This document shows, piece by piece, positions 1 through 7,664 of a stretch of 64,000 nt of DNA. Origin of the DNA: Rhodospirillales bacterium (GTDB lineage: Bacteria > Pseudomonadota > Alphaproteobacteria > ATCC43930 > CGMCC-115725); NCBI GenBank assembly GCA_028288725.1, contig JAQGIC010000002.1:62001-126000 (forward strand). Reading direction: 5' to 3'. The notes below the pieces were generated by a model. The model searched no databases and was not told the DNA's origin. It saw nothing but the letters and a program-made list of their open reading frames with translations. The number at the start of each line of letters is the position of its first letter. The stretch's first letter is position 1. Both the position numbers and the translations under genes were made by a program.

Positions 1-2
1 GG

Positions 3-257
3 GTCGACGTCTTCGGGCTTGATCAATCGATTGCCATGCATCAGGTCTGGTTGGAGACCGAGACAGCCGCCGCACTCGGATACGAAGGAGCCGAGGCCGA
101 GCGCCTGGATGCGATGCGGGCCGAAGTCATGAGATTGCTGCCCGGCCTGCGCGGCAAGAATCTCGCCTGCACTTGCCCCGAACCGGCACCCTACGAGCGC
201 GATCGCTGCCACCGCGCTTTTCTCCTGAAACTGGCCAATGCGGCCGGTACCGACTAG
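3..257 (+). CDS. DUF4326-like protein, 5'-truncated by the window edge
   Basis: The frame is open from base 3 without a start, so the gene enters from the left; 84 residues are visible. The C-terminal half carries the signature LRGKNLACTCP, then a Cys/His pair (DRCHRAFLLKLAN), the pattern I associate with DUF4326 (normally LRGKNLACWCP...CHADVLLELAN). The domain is common in phages and its biochemical role is unknown to me. An internal ATG at 36 exists, but the in-frame upstream codons make truncation more likely. It lies tail-to-tail with the leftward ligase operon. Confidence 0.7.
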   Translation, partial: VDVFGLDQSIAMHQVWLETETAAALGYEGAEAERLDAMRAEVMRLLPGLRGKNLACTCPEPAPYERDRCHRAFLLKLANAAGTD

Positions 258-311
258 GAGCCTCCGCCGTGATGGCTTGACGACGTTCGGCCGGAAGCAC
301 CATAGAGGCGC

Positions 312-518
312 ATGTCCTCCCTGCCTCCGAAAACGCCGCCCATACCTCTCGGCGCTACTGGTCCCGACCCGCGCACCCGCCGATGCGAGATGCCGGGGTG
401 CGGCGTGACCGCCTATTTCGGCCACCATGAGATCAAGGGCGAGCGGACGATCGAGCACTGGCGGTGCCAGAACCATAAATTCCCCGACTGGCCAACCTGG
501 CCGCCCGGCCGGACCTAG
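312..518 (+). CDS. Small Cys/His-rich hypothetical protein
   Basis: 68 residues with a probable zinc site: CEMPGCG followed by HH and then WRCQNH, that is, two Cys-containing knuckles with His between them. The ATG is preceded by AGAGG four bases upstream. It ends overlapping the last bases of the convergent ligase gene. The family is not recognised; a small zinc-binding phage protein is the most that can be said. Confidence 0.55.
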   Translation: MSSLPPKTPPIPLGATGPDPRTRRCEMPGCGVTAYFGHHEIKGERTIEHWRCQNHKFPDWPTWPPGRT

Positions 519-1516
519 ACCGCGACCGGTACCTCGCGCACGACCTCCTCCGCCCGCTTGTCCTCCCGCAGGCCGAGGAAGCTCGGGTGCCGCAGGATCC
601 CGTCCTTGGTCCACTCGGTGAAGCGGATCTCGCCGACGTATTTTGGCACCACCCAATGCACGCCCTTGAGCGTGTGGCCCTTCGGCAGCGGTGCCGTCGG
701 CGTCTGTTGCTCGATCGCGGCGAGCTTGCGGCGGAACACCGTCAGGAATTTCATCGAGAACCCCGTACCGACCCGGCCGGCATAGACCCAGGCATCATCC
801 TGCCGGTAGCCCAGCAGCAGCGCTCCGAAGCCGCTGCGCGAGCCCTCCGGATCGGTGTAGCCGATGACGGCCAATTCCTGGCGGCCACCGCACTTCACCT
901 TGAGCCATGAATCGGTGCGGCCGGCCCGGTACCGGGCGTCGCGTCGCTTCAGGATGATGCCTTCGAGCCCGTGTTCGCAGGCGGCGCGGTGGAACGCCGC
1001 GGGGGCGCCGTCCTGGACCTCGCTCGGCCGTACCCGGTCCGACAGGTGGCCGGCCAGCAATCCCTGCAGCAGCCGGCTCCGATCGTCCTGGCGGCAGGGC
1101 CGCAGATCCCAGCCATCGAGCGCCAGCAGATCGAACGCCATATAGACCAAGGTACCGGTGCGCTTCTCGCTCAGGGCTTCCTTGAGCAGCTCGAACGATG
1201 TGATCCCATCCGGCCGAAAAGCCACCAGCTCGCCGTCGAGGATGGCGCCGCGACCGGCGAGCCAGGCCAGGTCCTTCGTGAGCTCAGGCAGCTTCGCCGT
1301 CCAGGGGATGCCGTTGCGGCTGAAGATGGCCACCCGCCCTTCCCGACCGTCGACCAGCATGCGATAGCCGTCGAACTTGATTTCCCCGAACCATTCCTCG
1401 CCGGCCGGTACGGTCGAGGCGAGCGTTGCCAGCGCGGGCTTGATCGGTTCGACCGACGTCAGCGGGATAGCGCCGGGCGCCGGCGACCGGCTCTTGGGCG
1501 CGGCCCGGCCGCTCAC
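515..1516 (-). CDS. ATP-dependent DNA ligase, LigD-type ligase domain
   Basis: Nicked-DNA sealing enzyme of the ATP-dependent ligase superfamily. The adenylation motif EIKFDGYRM holds the nucleotide-accepting Lys47. Further conserved blocks follow: a DGELVAF segment, FDLLALDG, EGIILKRRD and SWLKVKC, then an OB-fold C-terminal part ending with the RFTEW.KDG.LRHPSF motif typical of LigD ligase domains. No primase or 3'-phosphoesterase domain is attached. I start it at GTG 1516 (333 aa), because that codon overlaps the TGA of the upstream gene as GTGA. The longer reading to 1705 would overlap that gene completely and has an Arg-rich, non-conserved N-terminus. Likely role: phage DNA repair or replication. 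Confidence 0.9.
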   Translation of the reverse strand: MSGRAAPKSRSPAPGAIPLTSVEPIKPALATLASTVPAGEEWFGEIKFDGYRMLVDGREGRVAIFSRNGIPWTAKLPELTKDLAWLAGRGAILDGELVAFRPDGITSFELLKEALSEKRTGTLVYMAFDLLALDGWDLRPCRQDDRSRLLQGLLAGHLSDRVRPSEVQDGAPAAFHRAACEHGLEGIILKRRDARYRAGRTDSWLKVKCGGRQELAVIGYTDPEGSRSGFGALLLGYRQDDAWVYAGRVGTGFSMKFLTVFRRKLAAIEQQTPTAPLPKGHTLKGVHWVVPKYVGEIRFTEWTKDGILRHPSFLGLREDKRAEEVVREVPVAV

Positions 1517-1737
1517 TGCCGGATTAACGGCAGGTCGACGACGTTCGCATGGGATCCCTCGAACGCATCCTCTGGAAACTCGACCCGCCGCCCGATCCGG
1601 TAGAAATCGCCGGTCTCGTGAGGCTCTTCGATTCCATGCAGGCGCCACACCCCGCAGTCGAGCAGCGCCACCTCGGGATCGCTGTCCGATTGGAGTTGCA
1701 CCCAATAGTGGCCGTCATCGAATTCGCGCTCCGGCAT
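1513..1737 (-). CDS. Small phage protein, GYYWVQ/FYRIGPRV family
   Basis: 74 residues with the pattern DDGHYWVQ...DPEVALLDCGVWRLHGIEEP..GDFYRIGRRVEF, which I recognise as a recurrent small phage protein of unknown function that probably binds its own copies or ligands through a beta-sheet fold. It is coupled to the ligase gene by a GTGA overlap. A second member of the family survives as a remnant at 10661-10885, so the genome once held two copies or acquired one. Confidence 0.75.
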   Translation of the reverse strand: MPEREFDDGHYWVQLQSDSDPEVALLDCGVWRLHGIEEPHETGDFYRIGRRVEFPEDAFEGSHANVVDLPLIRQ

Positions 1738-1824
1738 GATTTCCTCCCCGCCTCAAAGACCGCCGACGCAGCCAGGATACCGGCGCGACGGCGCAGCCCT
1801 AAAACACGGGCTTGGAGAGTTGGT

Positions 1825-2289
1825 TCAGGTCCGAAGATCTTTCCGGGCCGCCGGGAAGGCCCGCTCATACGCCGGGACGATAAACCGCTTGGTGTGCTGC
1901 GCAGCAGCCGCGAGCGTCCAGTTGCCGGCCCGCTGCAGCGTCACTGTCACCGCCGCGTCGAAAGCTTCCTCGGGCCCATGGAACGCCATCGCCATGGCAT
2001 AGGCCGCGAAGGCGTGACGCCGCAGGTCGAGGGTCGAGACGTGCGGCGTTGCGCCAGCTTCGGTGAGGTAGGTCGGCAGCTGGCGGCGCGGCGGCGGCGG
2101 GAACGCGATCACCTCGGGGATCCTGACGATCCTTGCCTGGCGCGTCCCGAGTTCATGGATGACCAGGCCACACCACAGCACGACCTCGCCCATGATGCCG
2201 CGCGGACATTCGCGGGTGCGGTTCGCGGCACGGATCGCCAGGGCGAGGAGATATTCGGATGTCGCGCCCTCGAGCAGTTCAAAGGTCAT
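1825..2289 (-). CDS. Hypothetical protein
   Basis: 154 residues, not recognised. It contains a proline-rich hinge (FPPPPRRQLP) and two mainly helical parts, with no signal peptide or membrane segment. It begins 78 bases from the LexA-like box that precedes the divergent yedK, so it could share SOS control. The gap of about 87 bases to the downstream gene means it is not translationally coupled. Only a weak ribosome site is visible. Confidence 0.6.
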   Translation of the reverse strand: MTFELLEGATSEYLLALAIRAANRTRECPRGIMGEVVLWCGLVIHELGTRQARIVRIPEVIAFPPPPRRQLPTYLTEAGATPHVSTLDLRRHAFAAYAMAMAFHGPEEAFDAAVTVTLQRAGNWTLAAAAQHTKRFIVPAYERAFPAARKDLRT

Positions 2290-2366
2290 CGCTGCCGGCG
2301 TGTTTCGGTCTGGTCATCTGGATCGGATCCCGAACGATGGGGACCGACGAGCATACCTCCGGATTG

Positions 2367-2381
2367 GAACATTTCAAGAAC
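2367..2381. promoter_or_regulatory. Probable LexA (SOS) box
   Basis: GAAC-N7-GAAC (GAAC ATTTCAA GAAC) matches the direct-repeat LexA site known from alphaproteobacteria. It lies 45 bases upstream of the yedK start codon, in the divergent intergenic region. YedK/SRAP is named for its association with the SOS response, which makes the match meaningful. Confidence 0.7.
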
Positions 2382-2425
2382 GACGATGATTCGACTCCCG
2401 GCCGGACCCGTGGCATCGTGCGCGC

Positions 2426-3112
2426 ATGTGTGGTCGCGTCCGTCTTTCCTCGGATTATTCCGAACTCAAGATCCGGTTCAAGGTCCCCGATGACCAGCCG
2501 GCCCCAAACTTCGCGCCGAACTGGAACGGGGCGCCGACGCACAGCATGCCGATCGTGCGGCTCGACCAGGGCCGTCGCCTGATGGATATGGCCAAGTGGG
2601 GGCTGATCCCCTTCTGGGCCAAGGACGACAAGATGGCCTACTCGACTTTCAATGCCCGGGCCGAGGCGATGACCACCAAGCCGGCCTACCGAGACGCCTG
2701 GAAGAAGCGCCATCGCTGCCTGGTGCCGGTCGATAATTTCTACGAGTGGCAGAAGCTGGATCCGGCCGGCAAGCAGAAGCAGCCCTACGCGATCGCCCTG
2801 CCCGACCGCGAGATCATGGCGCTGGCCGGCCTGTGGGAGATCTGGAAGTCGCCGACCGGCGAGCTGGTGCGCTCGTTCACCATCGTGACGACCACGCCGA
2901 ACGGCGAGATGGCGGCGATCCATGATCGCATGCCGGTCATCCTGCCGCCGGCGGCCTGGGAACTCTGGCTGGGCGAGGAAGAAGCGTCGCTCGAAGCCGC
3001 AGCCGAGCTGCTGGTCCCGTACAGCGAGCACCTGGTGATGTGGCCCGTGCACAGCGATGTCGGGAACGTGAAGAACAATCACGCGGGCCTGGTTGAGCCG
3101 GTCCAGGCATAG
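2426..3112 (+). CDS. yedK: SRAP/HMCES-family abasic-site DNA crosslinking protein
   Basis: 228 residues; forms a covalent thiazolidine link with abasic sites in single-stranded DNA to protect them. It begins MCGR, so Cys2 becomes the N-terminal catalytic residue after Met removal. The other active-site positions are visible: Asn76 in FNARAE, Glu107 in FYEW and His166 in AIHDRMP. The length is that of bacterial YedK. It is the only rightward gene between leftward neighbours and has a probable LexA box in its promoter region, suggesting DNA-damage induction. Confidence 0.93.
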   Translation: MCGRVRLSSDYSELKIRFKVPDDQPAPNFAPNWNGAPTHSMPIVRLDQGRRLMDMAKWGLIPFWAKDDKMAYSTFNARAEAMTTKPAYRDAWKKRHRCLVPVDNFYEWQKLDPAGKQKQPYAIALPDREIMALAGLWEIWKSPTGELVRSFTIVTTTPNGEMAAIHDRMPVILPPAAWELWLGEEEASLEAAAELLVPYSEHLVMWPVHSDVGNVKNNHAGLVEPVQA

Positions 3113-3173
3113 ACCCTGCCGCTTGGAAAGTCCCGCAGTGGCGCGGCAGCGAGACCACTGGTCCTCGGGAGTT

Positions 3174-3605
3174 TTAGGGAGCGGTCGGCTCGATTTCGCG
3201 AATGGTTAGGTCGAAGCCGCCATAATAGCCGTTGTGTTCGTTGTGCGTGACCAGCGTGACGAAATTCTGGTCCGTGCCGATCTCGATGAAACAAGTTTCG
3301 TGCGGCTCCCCATCTGCTTCGGATTCGGGGCCATCCTTCGCATCGATTCGGATCAACACGTGGCCGACCAAGGACGCGAGATCATCGTCCGTCGTGATGT
3401 ATCGGTTCTCGCAGCAGGAGCGGCCATTGTCGCAGATCTCGATGGTCCGACCGTCCTCAAAGGTCAGCCGAACCGCCCCGTCACCGTAGGCAACCAATTC
3501 GACTCGCGAGATGCGGTTGCCGATCGGCGCGAGGCCGCCCTTATTCACGACAACAAGCGAGTTCGTGGTCTGGCCTCGGCCTTGAGAAAATTGCAGGTCC
3601 CTCAT
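3174..3605 (-). CDS. DUF7448-like hypothetical protein
   Basis: 143 residues with the pattern CCENRYITTDDDLASLVG, followed by an ETCFIEIGT.....TLVTHNEHNGYYGGF beta-rich end. I recognise this as the small phage/bacterial family labelled DUF7448, function unknown. The ATG at 3605 is chosen because RtcB ends at 3607 (1-base gap); the longer frame reaching 4028 is only antisense composition inside rtcB. Its stop lies in the first copy of a repeated junction sequence. Confidence 0.75.
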   Translation of the reverse strand: MRDLQFSQGRGQTTNSLVVVNKGGLAPIGNRISRVELVAYGDGAVRLTFEDGRTIEICDNGRSCCENRYITTDDDLASLVGHVLIRIDAKDGPESEADGEPHETCFIEIGTDQNFVTLVTHNEHNGYYGGFDLTIREIEPTAP

Positions 3606-3606
3606 G

Positions 3607-4971
3607 TCAATCCTTCCACGGATCGTATTCTCCGCCTCCCGCCATCGCGACGGCGAACGGCCGAAGCGTGTGCAGCACCTTGACCGACCCGCAATGTGCC
3701 GCCAGCACTTCTGGCAGCCGGCGATAGGCCATCGGGCTTTCGTCCAGATCGCCGCCGGCCAGCAGCACGCCGCGCTCCTGCAGCCAGGCATCCATCTGTG
3801 CCTGGGTGAAGGTCCGCTTGGCCTGCATGCGGCCGAACAGTCGCCCGGCGCCGTGAACCGTCGAATAGAGCGATGCCTTCGCCTCCTCGCCGTCGACGCC
3901 TTCCAGGATGACGCAGTCGTCGCCCATCGATCCGCCAACAAAGCCGCGCTGGCCCGGGCGCGCCGGCGTGGCGCCCTTGCGCACCACCCAAAGATCCCGC
4001 TCGGCGCCGCCGATCGTGTGTTTCTCACGCCAGGCGTAATTGTGGTGGTTGTGGACCATGTCCGTCACCGCGCCGCCGATGATCTGGCGCACGCGATCCA
4101 CGACCCACTCGCGGCCGGCGTAACTGTACCGGCCGGCCAGCTGCATCGCGGCGATATAGCGACGCCCGATCTCGCTGTCCTCATCCACCACCGCCGGCGG
4201 AACGTGCATGCCGTCCTTGCCGCCCGCAGCCTTCAGGTAACGCGTCGCGCTCGTGTGGCCGAGGCCGCGGCTGCCGAAGTGGACGCCGATCCAGACGAAG
4301 CCGTCCTGGTCGGTCAGCAGGTCAACATAGTGATTGCCCGACCCGACCGTGCCGAGCTGGCCCACGGCCTTCTGGCGATAGGCTTCCATGTCGCTCTCGC
4401 GCCAAGCGTCGCCATCATCGAATAGTTCGTGCTCCGCGCCCTCGGCATTGGTCCGGCCTATGCCGAACGAGATGACCTTGCGGATGTCCTGCAGGATCGC
4501 GGCGGCGTTCTCCCGGATGTCGTCATAGCGCGTGTCTAGCCGCACGGCCATGTTGCCGCAGCCGATATCGAAGCCCACGCCGGAGATGCTGATCTGCTTC
4601 TCATAGGCGATGACACCGCCGACCGGCTGGGCATAGCCGAGATGGCCGTCGGCGCGGATCACGCCGGCGACGCAATTGCCGACCCCCATGCAGGCCCGCA
4701 TCTGGTCGATCGTCTTCTGATCGTGCTGGCCAAAGATCTTCAGCGGGCTGTTGGTGAACTCGGCCGACTGCGGCGCGATCTGGGCGACGGGCTCCTGGCG
4801 CGCCTCGGCGATCGCTGCATCGCGCGCTGCGTCCAGGAAGGTGCACCAGGTCGGCATCGAGCGTGCGCCCGGCCGTTCGATGCGGGCATCCGGGTCGAAG
4901 CCGGCCGCGGTGGCAAGCTCACGCGCCTTGTCCTGGTACGGGTCGGGACGTCGGATCTTCGGCTGCTTCAT
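3607..4971 (-). CDS. rtcB: RtcB-type RNA ligase
   Basis: 454 residues. RtcB joins 2',3'-cyclic phosphate or 3'-phosphate RNA ends to 5'-OH ends using Mn2+ and GTP. Metal and active-site motifs are intact: DIGCGN (Cys138), GSGNHY (His214), GVHFGSRG (His231), the HNHHNYAW block near 307-314, GSMG, and HGAGR with His373 as the expected GMP-accepting histidine. The C-terminal VKVLHTLRP is also typical. GGAGA precedes the ATG. It sits in a repair-type cluster with a DNA ligase and YedK. A phage copy may repair host-damaged tRNA or rRNA during infection (inference). Confidence 0.93.
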   Translation of the reverse strand: MKQPKIRRPDPYQDKARELATAAGFDPDARIERPGARSMPTWCTFLDAARDAAIAEARQEPVAQIAPQSAEFTNSPLKIFGQHDQKTIDQMRACMGVGNCVAGVIRADGHLGYAQPVGGVIAYEKQISISGVGFDIGCGNMAVRLDTRYDDIRENAAAILQDIRKVISFGIGRTNAEGAEHELFDDGDAWRESDMEAYRQKAVGQLGTVGSGNHYVDLLTDQDGFVWIGVHFGSRGLGHTSATRYLKAAGGKDGMHVPPAVVDEDSEIGRRYIAAMQLAGRYSYAGREWVVDRVRQIIGGAVTDMVHNHHNYAWREKHTIGGAERDLWVVRKGATPARPGQRGFVGGSMGDDCVILEGVDGEEAKASLYSTVHGAGRLFGRMQAKRTFTQAQMDAWLQERGVLLAGGDLDESPMAYRRLPEVLAAHCGSVKVLHTLRPFAVAMAGGGEYDPWKD

Positions 4972-5072
4972 GTTCGTCTCCTGCCATTGTCGGCTTAGCT
5001 GGCCGGGCCGGGCTCGACACCGGCTAGGAATTCCACCAGGCGGGATCGGCGGTCTCCGCAGGTGCTCGGGAG

Positions 5073-5279
5073 TTAAAGGGATTTCAGGTCGGCCAGTTCT
5101 TTTTCGAGCCGGTCAATACGGCCCAGGATATCGCGGTTGGCAGTCTGGCGGGTGAAGCAGCCTCCGAGCATGCATCGCCCCGCATAGGAGCAAGCGCCCG
5201 AACTGTTCCGGCACTTCATCATTGCTGCCGCAAACTGCTCGTTCGTAGCGCCGTGTCTGAGCCAGCTTTCGGCCGCCAT
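5073..5279 (-). CDS. Small Cys-containing hypothetical protein
   Basis: 68 residues starting MAAESWLRHG. It has a Cys cluster (CRNSSGACSYAGRCMLGGC) that could bind a metal and a short C-terminal coiled coil (ILGRIDRLEKELADL). The start at 5279 follows the repeated junction sequence, whose GAGGA provides the ribosome site. The longer frame to 5336 would overlap the upstream gene. Function unknown. Confidence 0.65.
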   Translation of the reverse strand: MAAESWLRHGATNEQFAAAMMKCRNSSGACSYAGRCMLGGCFTRQTANRDILGRIDRLEKELADLKSL

Positions 5280-5293
5280 TCTGTCCTCGGGGG

Positions 5294-5473
5294 TTAGAGG
5301 GAAACTGCGCCGAAGCGCGCCGGATCGGTAAGGCACTTGGCCGCGCGGCGCTCGTTGGCTGCGATCTCCCGCCGAGCCGCATCGCTGACCCGGCTAACGA
5401 ACCCGAGGTCGCGCAGATCGATCTCTTCGCGCTGTCGGCTGCCGCCGACCTGGAGTTCGCGGCCTTCCGTCAT
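5294..5473 (-). CDS. Small hypothetical protein
   Basis: 59 residues (MTEGRELQVGGSRQREEIDL...), Arg/Glu-rich and probably helical. The ATG at 5473 overlaps the stop of the upstream gene as ATGA, which supports both reality and start. It ends inside the third copy of the junction repeat. No family recognised. Confidence 0.6.
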   Translation of the reverse strand: MTEGRELQVGGSRQREEIDLRDLGFVSRVSDAARREIAANERRAAKCLTDPARFGAVSL

Positions 5474-5826
5474 GCGGGATCCTCGGCCTTCGGCGCGGCC
5501 TTGGCGACGACGTACGGGCCCTTGGTCTGCGACTTCCACCATTCCTGGAAGCGCGTCGCGCCTTCGCCCGGCTCGCTCATGACCATCATCCGGCTCGGCG
5601 CAAGCGGTCCGCGAAAGTGGACGATCTCAAGATAGATGTCGGCGCCCTCGGCGACGGCCTTCCGTTGCGCGTCCGTAAGGTGGAAGCGAGAAATGGCACT
5701 GTTGCCGTCTTCGCCGGGCAGCGTGCGCAGCGGCAGATATTGCGGCTGGTCCTTGGCGAAGACAGTCTCATGCTCTTCTAGACCGGCCACGACCGGGCCA
5801 TCGTGTGGCTTCAGGTAGTCGAACAT
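5470..5826 (-). CDS. Conserved hypothetical phage protein
   Basis: 118 residues beginning MFDYLKPHDGPVVAGLEEHE, with a core YLPLRTLPG...ISRFHLTDAQRKAVAEGADIYLEIVHFRGPLAPSRMMV. The RKAVAEGADI.LE..TFGGPLQP pattern is one I recall from many phage and bacterial accessory proteins, function unknown. The start at 5826 follows GAGGAGCC from a junction repeat. It is coupled by ATGA to the downstream gene. Confidence 0.75.
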   Translation of the reverse strand: MFDYLKPHDGPVVAGLEEHETVFAKDQPQYLPLRTLPGEDGNSAISRFHLTDAQRKAVAEGADIYLEIVHFRGPLAPSRMMVMSEPGEGATRFQEWWKSQTKGPYVVAKAAPKAEDPA

Positions 5827-5845
5827 TTCAACGGCTCCTCGGGGG

Positions 5846-6181
5846 TTAAAGGGAAGCGGTGTTCGGGGATCGAAAGCGAGGGCGAGCGCTCTTGACGTCG
5901 TAGCCTGGGATATCCGGCTGGAAGTCCGGCACCGGGGCGCACAGCGGCGCGACATAGAGCATGAGCATCTCAAAGCGCCACAGGCTCGTTCCGCCACACA
6001 CGCCGCACGTCAGGACATCAAGGAACTGGTCGCGTTCCCACGTCGCTAAGCTCCACGGGCCGTCGCCTTCCTGGGCGCATTGTCGACACCACGGGCACGT
6101 CTGGGTACCGCCGAAGCGGCGCAGCAGCCTTTCGTGCTCTCGGCGCTTCAGCCAGTCTCGGAGGCGGGTTTCTATGGTCAT
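5846..6181 (-). CDS. Zinc-ribbon hypothetical protein
   Basis: 111 residues. Two Cys pairs (TCPWCRQC near residue 29 and TCGVCGG near residue 59) suggest a zinc ribbon. The N-terminus is basic and helical (RLRDWLKRREHERLLRRF). The start at 6181 follows the fifth junction repeat; the extension to 6406 is antisense composition. Function unknown, possibly nucleic-acid binding. Confidence 0.65.
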   Translation of the reverse strand: MTIETRLRDWLKRREHERLLRRFGGTQTCPWCRQCAQEGDGPWSLATWERDQFLDVLTCGVCGGTSLWRFEMLMLYVAPLCAPVPDFQPDIPGYDVKSARPRFRSPNTASL

Positions 6182-6207
6182 GGCGGGCCCGGGGGTTAGA
6201 GGAAATG

Positions 6208-6483
6208 TCAGTGGGCGGGCGCTTCTTCTCGCATCTGAACGAGGATGAATTCGACGAGCCCGGCTTCGTCGGTCTCGCGCACCGTCGCCCAGGGCATCGT
6301 GATTTGGATGATCTTGTCGTCCATGGCCACGCCGACGGTTACCTCGCCTTTCGCGAGGGAGGCCGCGAGCTTGCCGCCGGGATCCGGAACGGTAGCCTTG
6401 CCGCACTCAGCATCCTTCAGCGTCTTGGCGATCTTCAGGGCTTGGGCGCGGAGCTTGGCGATCGGAGAATTCTTGGTCGTCAT
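6208..6483 (-). CDS. Hypothetical protein
   Basis: 91 residues: a basic N-terminal helix (IAKLRAQALKIAKTL), then a predicted beta-rich part with KIIQITMPWATVRETDEAGLVEFIL. It overlaps the upstream gene by ATGA at 6480-6483. No family recognised. Confidence 0.65.
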   Translation of the reverse strand: MTTKNSPIAKLRAQALKIAKTLKDAECGKATVPDPGGKLAASLAKGEVTVGVAMDDKIIQITMPWATVRETDEAGLVEFILVQMREEAPAH

Positions 6484-7178
6484 GTGCCGACCCTCTCGCT
6501 GGTGCCGTCCCAGACGAACTCGCCTTTCTCGCCGACCGGGAAGTGAGTGCCGCAGCCGGCGCAGAACGTGCCGCCGTAGAACTTGGGGTCACGGGCATAG
6601 GTCTCGGCGAGCGCTTGGCCCATGGTCGTGACCGTGCCGCACCCCTTGTCCATTCTGTCGATCTCTGCCTGCGTCCAGAACCGCCCGATCGCACGGCGCT
6701 CAGGACCGTCAGGGTAGACCTCGAACTTGACGAAGTCGTCGCCAAATCTCTGGCGCTCGTGCTCGGTGAGGTCGCGCATGGGGTTCTTCGGCGCCGGCAG
6801 GCCGACGTGCTGATAGCTCCGCCGCACCGACCGAACGAAACCCTTGGCGCGCTCATCTGCCGAGAGGACGACATAGCCCTTCTGCATGCCTGTCGCCGGA
6901 TCAATCTCGCGATGATCGTCCGGCACGGGAGCGCCGTTCGTCAGGGTTACGCTGGAGCGATCGACCAGGATCTTCTCATTCGCCCTAAGCTTCTCGGCGA
7001 CTTGCTCGCGCTCAAGTTTGGCGGCCTGATCATTGAGTCGATTTGCTTGCGAATGCAGCGCATCGGCCTGTTTGCGCAACTGTGCGGCGGTCGTGGGTGG
7101 CATGGGAAGATCAGGCGGCCGCTCGCATCCCGGCTTGCCGCAGAAGGGCGTCTTGATGTTCGGCGTGCACTGGCACAT
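6480..7178 (-). CDS. Hypothetical protein with N- and C-terminal Cys motifs
   Basis: 232 residues from ATG 7178, which follows GGAGG with 8-base spacing; a TTG at 7184 is the alternative. It begins with a Cys-rich segment (MCQCTPNIKTPFCGKPGCE), continues with a coiled coil (about residues 30-65), and ends with a zinc-knuckle-like FCAGCGTHF. The middle (DLTEHERQRFGDDFVKFEVYP) is not assigned. An iron or zinc site is plausible; function unknown. Confidence 0.7.
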   Translation of the reverse strand: MCQCTPNIKTPFCGKPGCERPPDLPMPPTTAAQLRKQADALHSQANRLNDQAAKLEREQVAEKLRANEKILVDRSSVTLTNGAPVPDDHREIDPATGMQKGYVVLSADERAKGFVRSVRRSYQHVGLPAPKNPMRDLTEHERQRFGDDFVKFEVYPDGPERRAIGRFWTQAEIDRMDKGCGTVTTMGQALAETYARDPKFYGGTFCAGCGTHFPVGEKGEFVWDGTSERVGT

Positions 7179-7240
7179 GGGCAAATCCTCCGTCTATCCT
7201 CCCTGCCACAGCGAAGCAGGGTCTCATGCTGGCTTGATGA

Positions 7241-7468
7241 TCAGGCGCCGATCATCGTCTCAGCCCGCGCGATCTCGAACTCGGGCGCCGCGCCGCTGCC
7301 GCCGATGTAGACTTCGCCGCGACCGAGTGTCGCCGCGATCTCTCTCGCCTCATCGGTGTCGATGCCGTCAGCGTTGTCCGCCAGGAACCGTGCCATCGTG
7401 GTCAGGATCGGGGCGCAGTCGTCGGAATTCACGACGATGTTCATCTCGGGGATCTTGGGCGTGGTCAT
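7241..7468 (-). CDS. Small protein, FLADNADGI family (copy 1)
   Basis: 75 residues with ILTTMARFLADNADGIDTDEAREIAATLGRGEVYIGGSGAAPEF. It is clearly related to the protein at 48080-48286, so the genome carries two diverged paralogues. The start at 7468 overlaps the upstream stop as ATGA. Function unknown. Confidence 0.75.
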   Translation of the reverse strand: MTTPKIPEMNIVVNSDDCAPILTTMARFLADNADGIDTDEAREIAATLGRGEVYIGGSGAAPEFEIARAETMIGA

Positions 7469-7662
7469 GGTCGGGCACTCACGGGCTGAGGGGCGGGCCA
7501 GCGGCGAGCCATAACGCATCCGCCCTCCGTGGTTACGACCAGAATATGGCGGAGGGCGTCCGGGCCCAAGGTTTCGGCGTGGGCCTGGGCATCGCCGACC
7601 TTATGGAAGCGGCCAAGCTCGGTGCCGGCGTCGGTGCGGAGGATAATGCGGCCCTTCGCCAT
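7465..7662 (-). CDS. Small hypothetical protein
   Basis: 65 residues starting MAKGRIILRTDAGTELGRF, a short beta-rich protein. It lies 2 bases from the upstream gene and overlaps the downstream gene by ATGA. The longer reading to 7806 would overlap its neighbour. Not recognised. Confidence 0.6.
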   Translation of the reverse strand: MAKGRIILRTDAGTELGRFHKVGDAQAHAETLGPDALRHILVVTTEGGCVMARRWPAPQPVSARP

Positions 7663-7664
7663 GA

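Larger units (their letters stand above)
3161..6205 (-). repeat. Five copies of a repeated gene-junction sequence
   Basis: On the minus strand the consensus TCCCTYTAACYCCCGAGGA recurs at about 3161-3180, 5061-5081, 5281-5302, 5832-5854 and 6187-6205. In three copies its TAA is the stop of the gene to the right, and in the 3161 copy a shifted TAA is. At 6187 the gene stops with a TGA outside the element, so coding constraint cannot explain the conservation. The GAGGA end can act as a ribosome site for the next gene in the 5281 and 5832 copies only. Confidence 0.75.

Noticed and set aside
1517-1705. Longer N-terminus for the DNA ligase
   Set aside because: It would cover the upstream small gene, is Arg-rich and unlike ligases; the GTGA-coupled GTG at 1516 is better.
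3113-3173. Possible bidirectional terminator between yedK and the convergent gene (GACCACTGGTC)
   Set aside because: The palindrome leaves a one-base loop that cannot form a hairpin, and the short T-run after it is part of the junction repeat.
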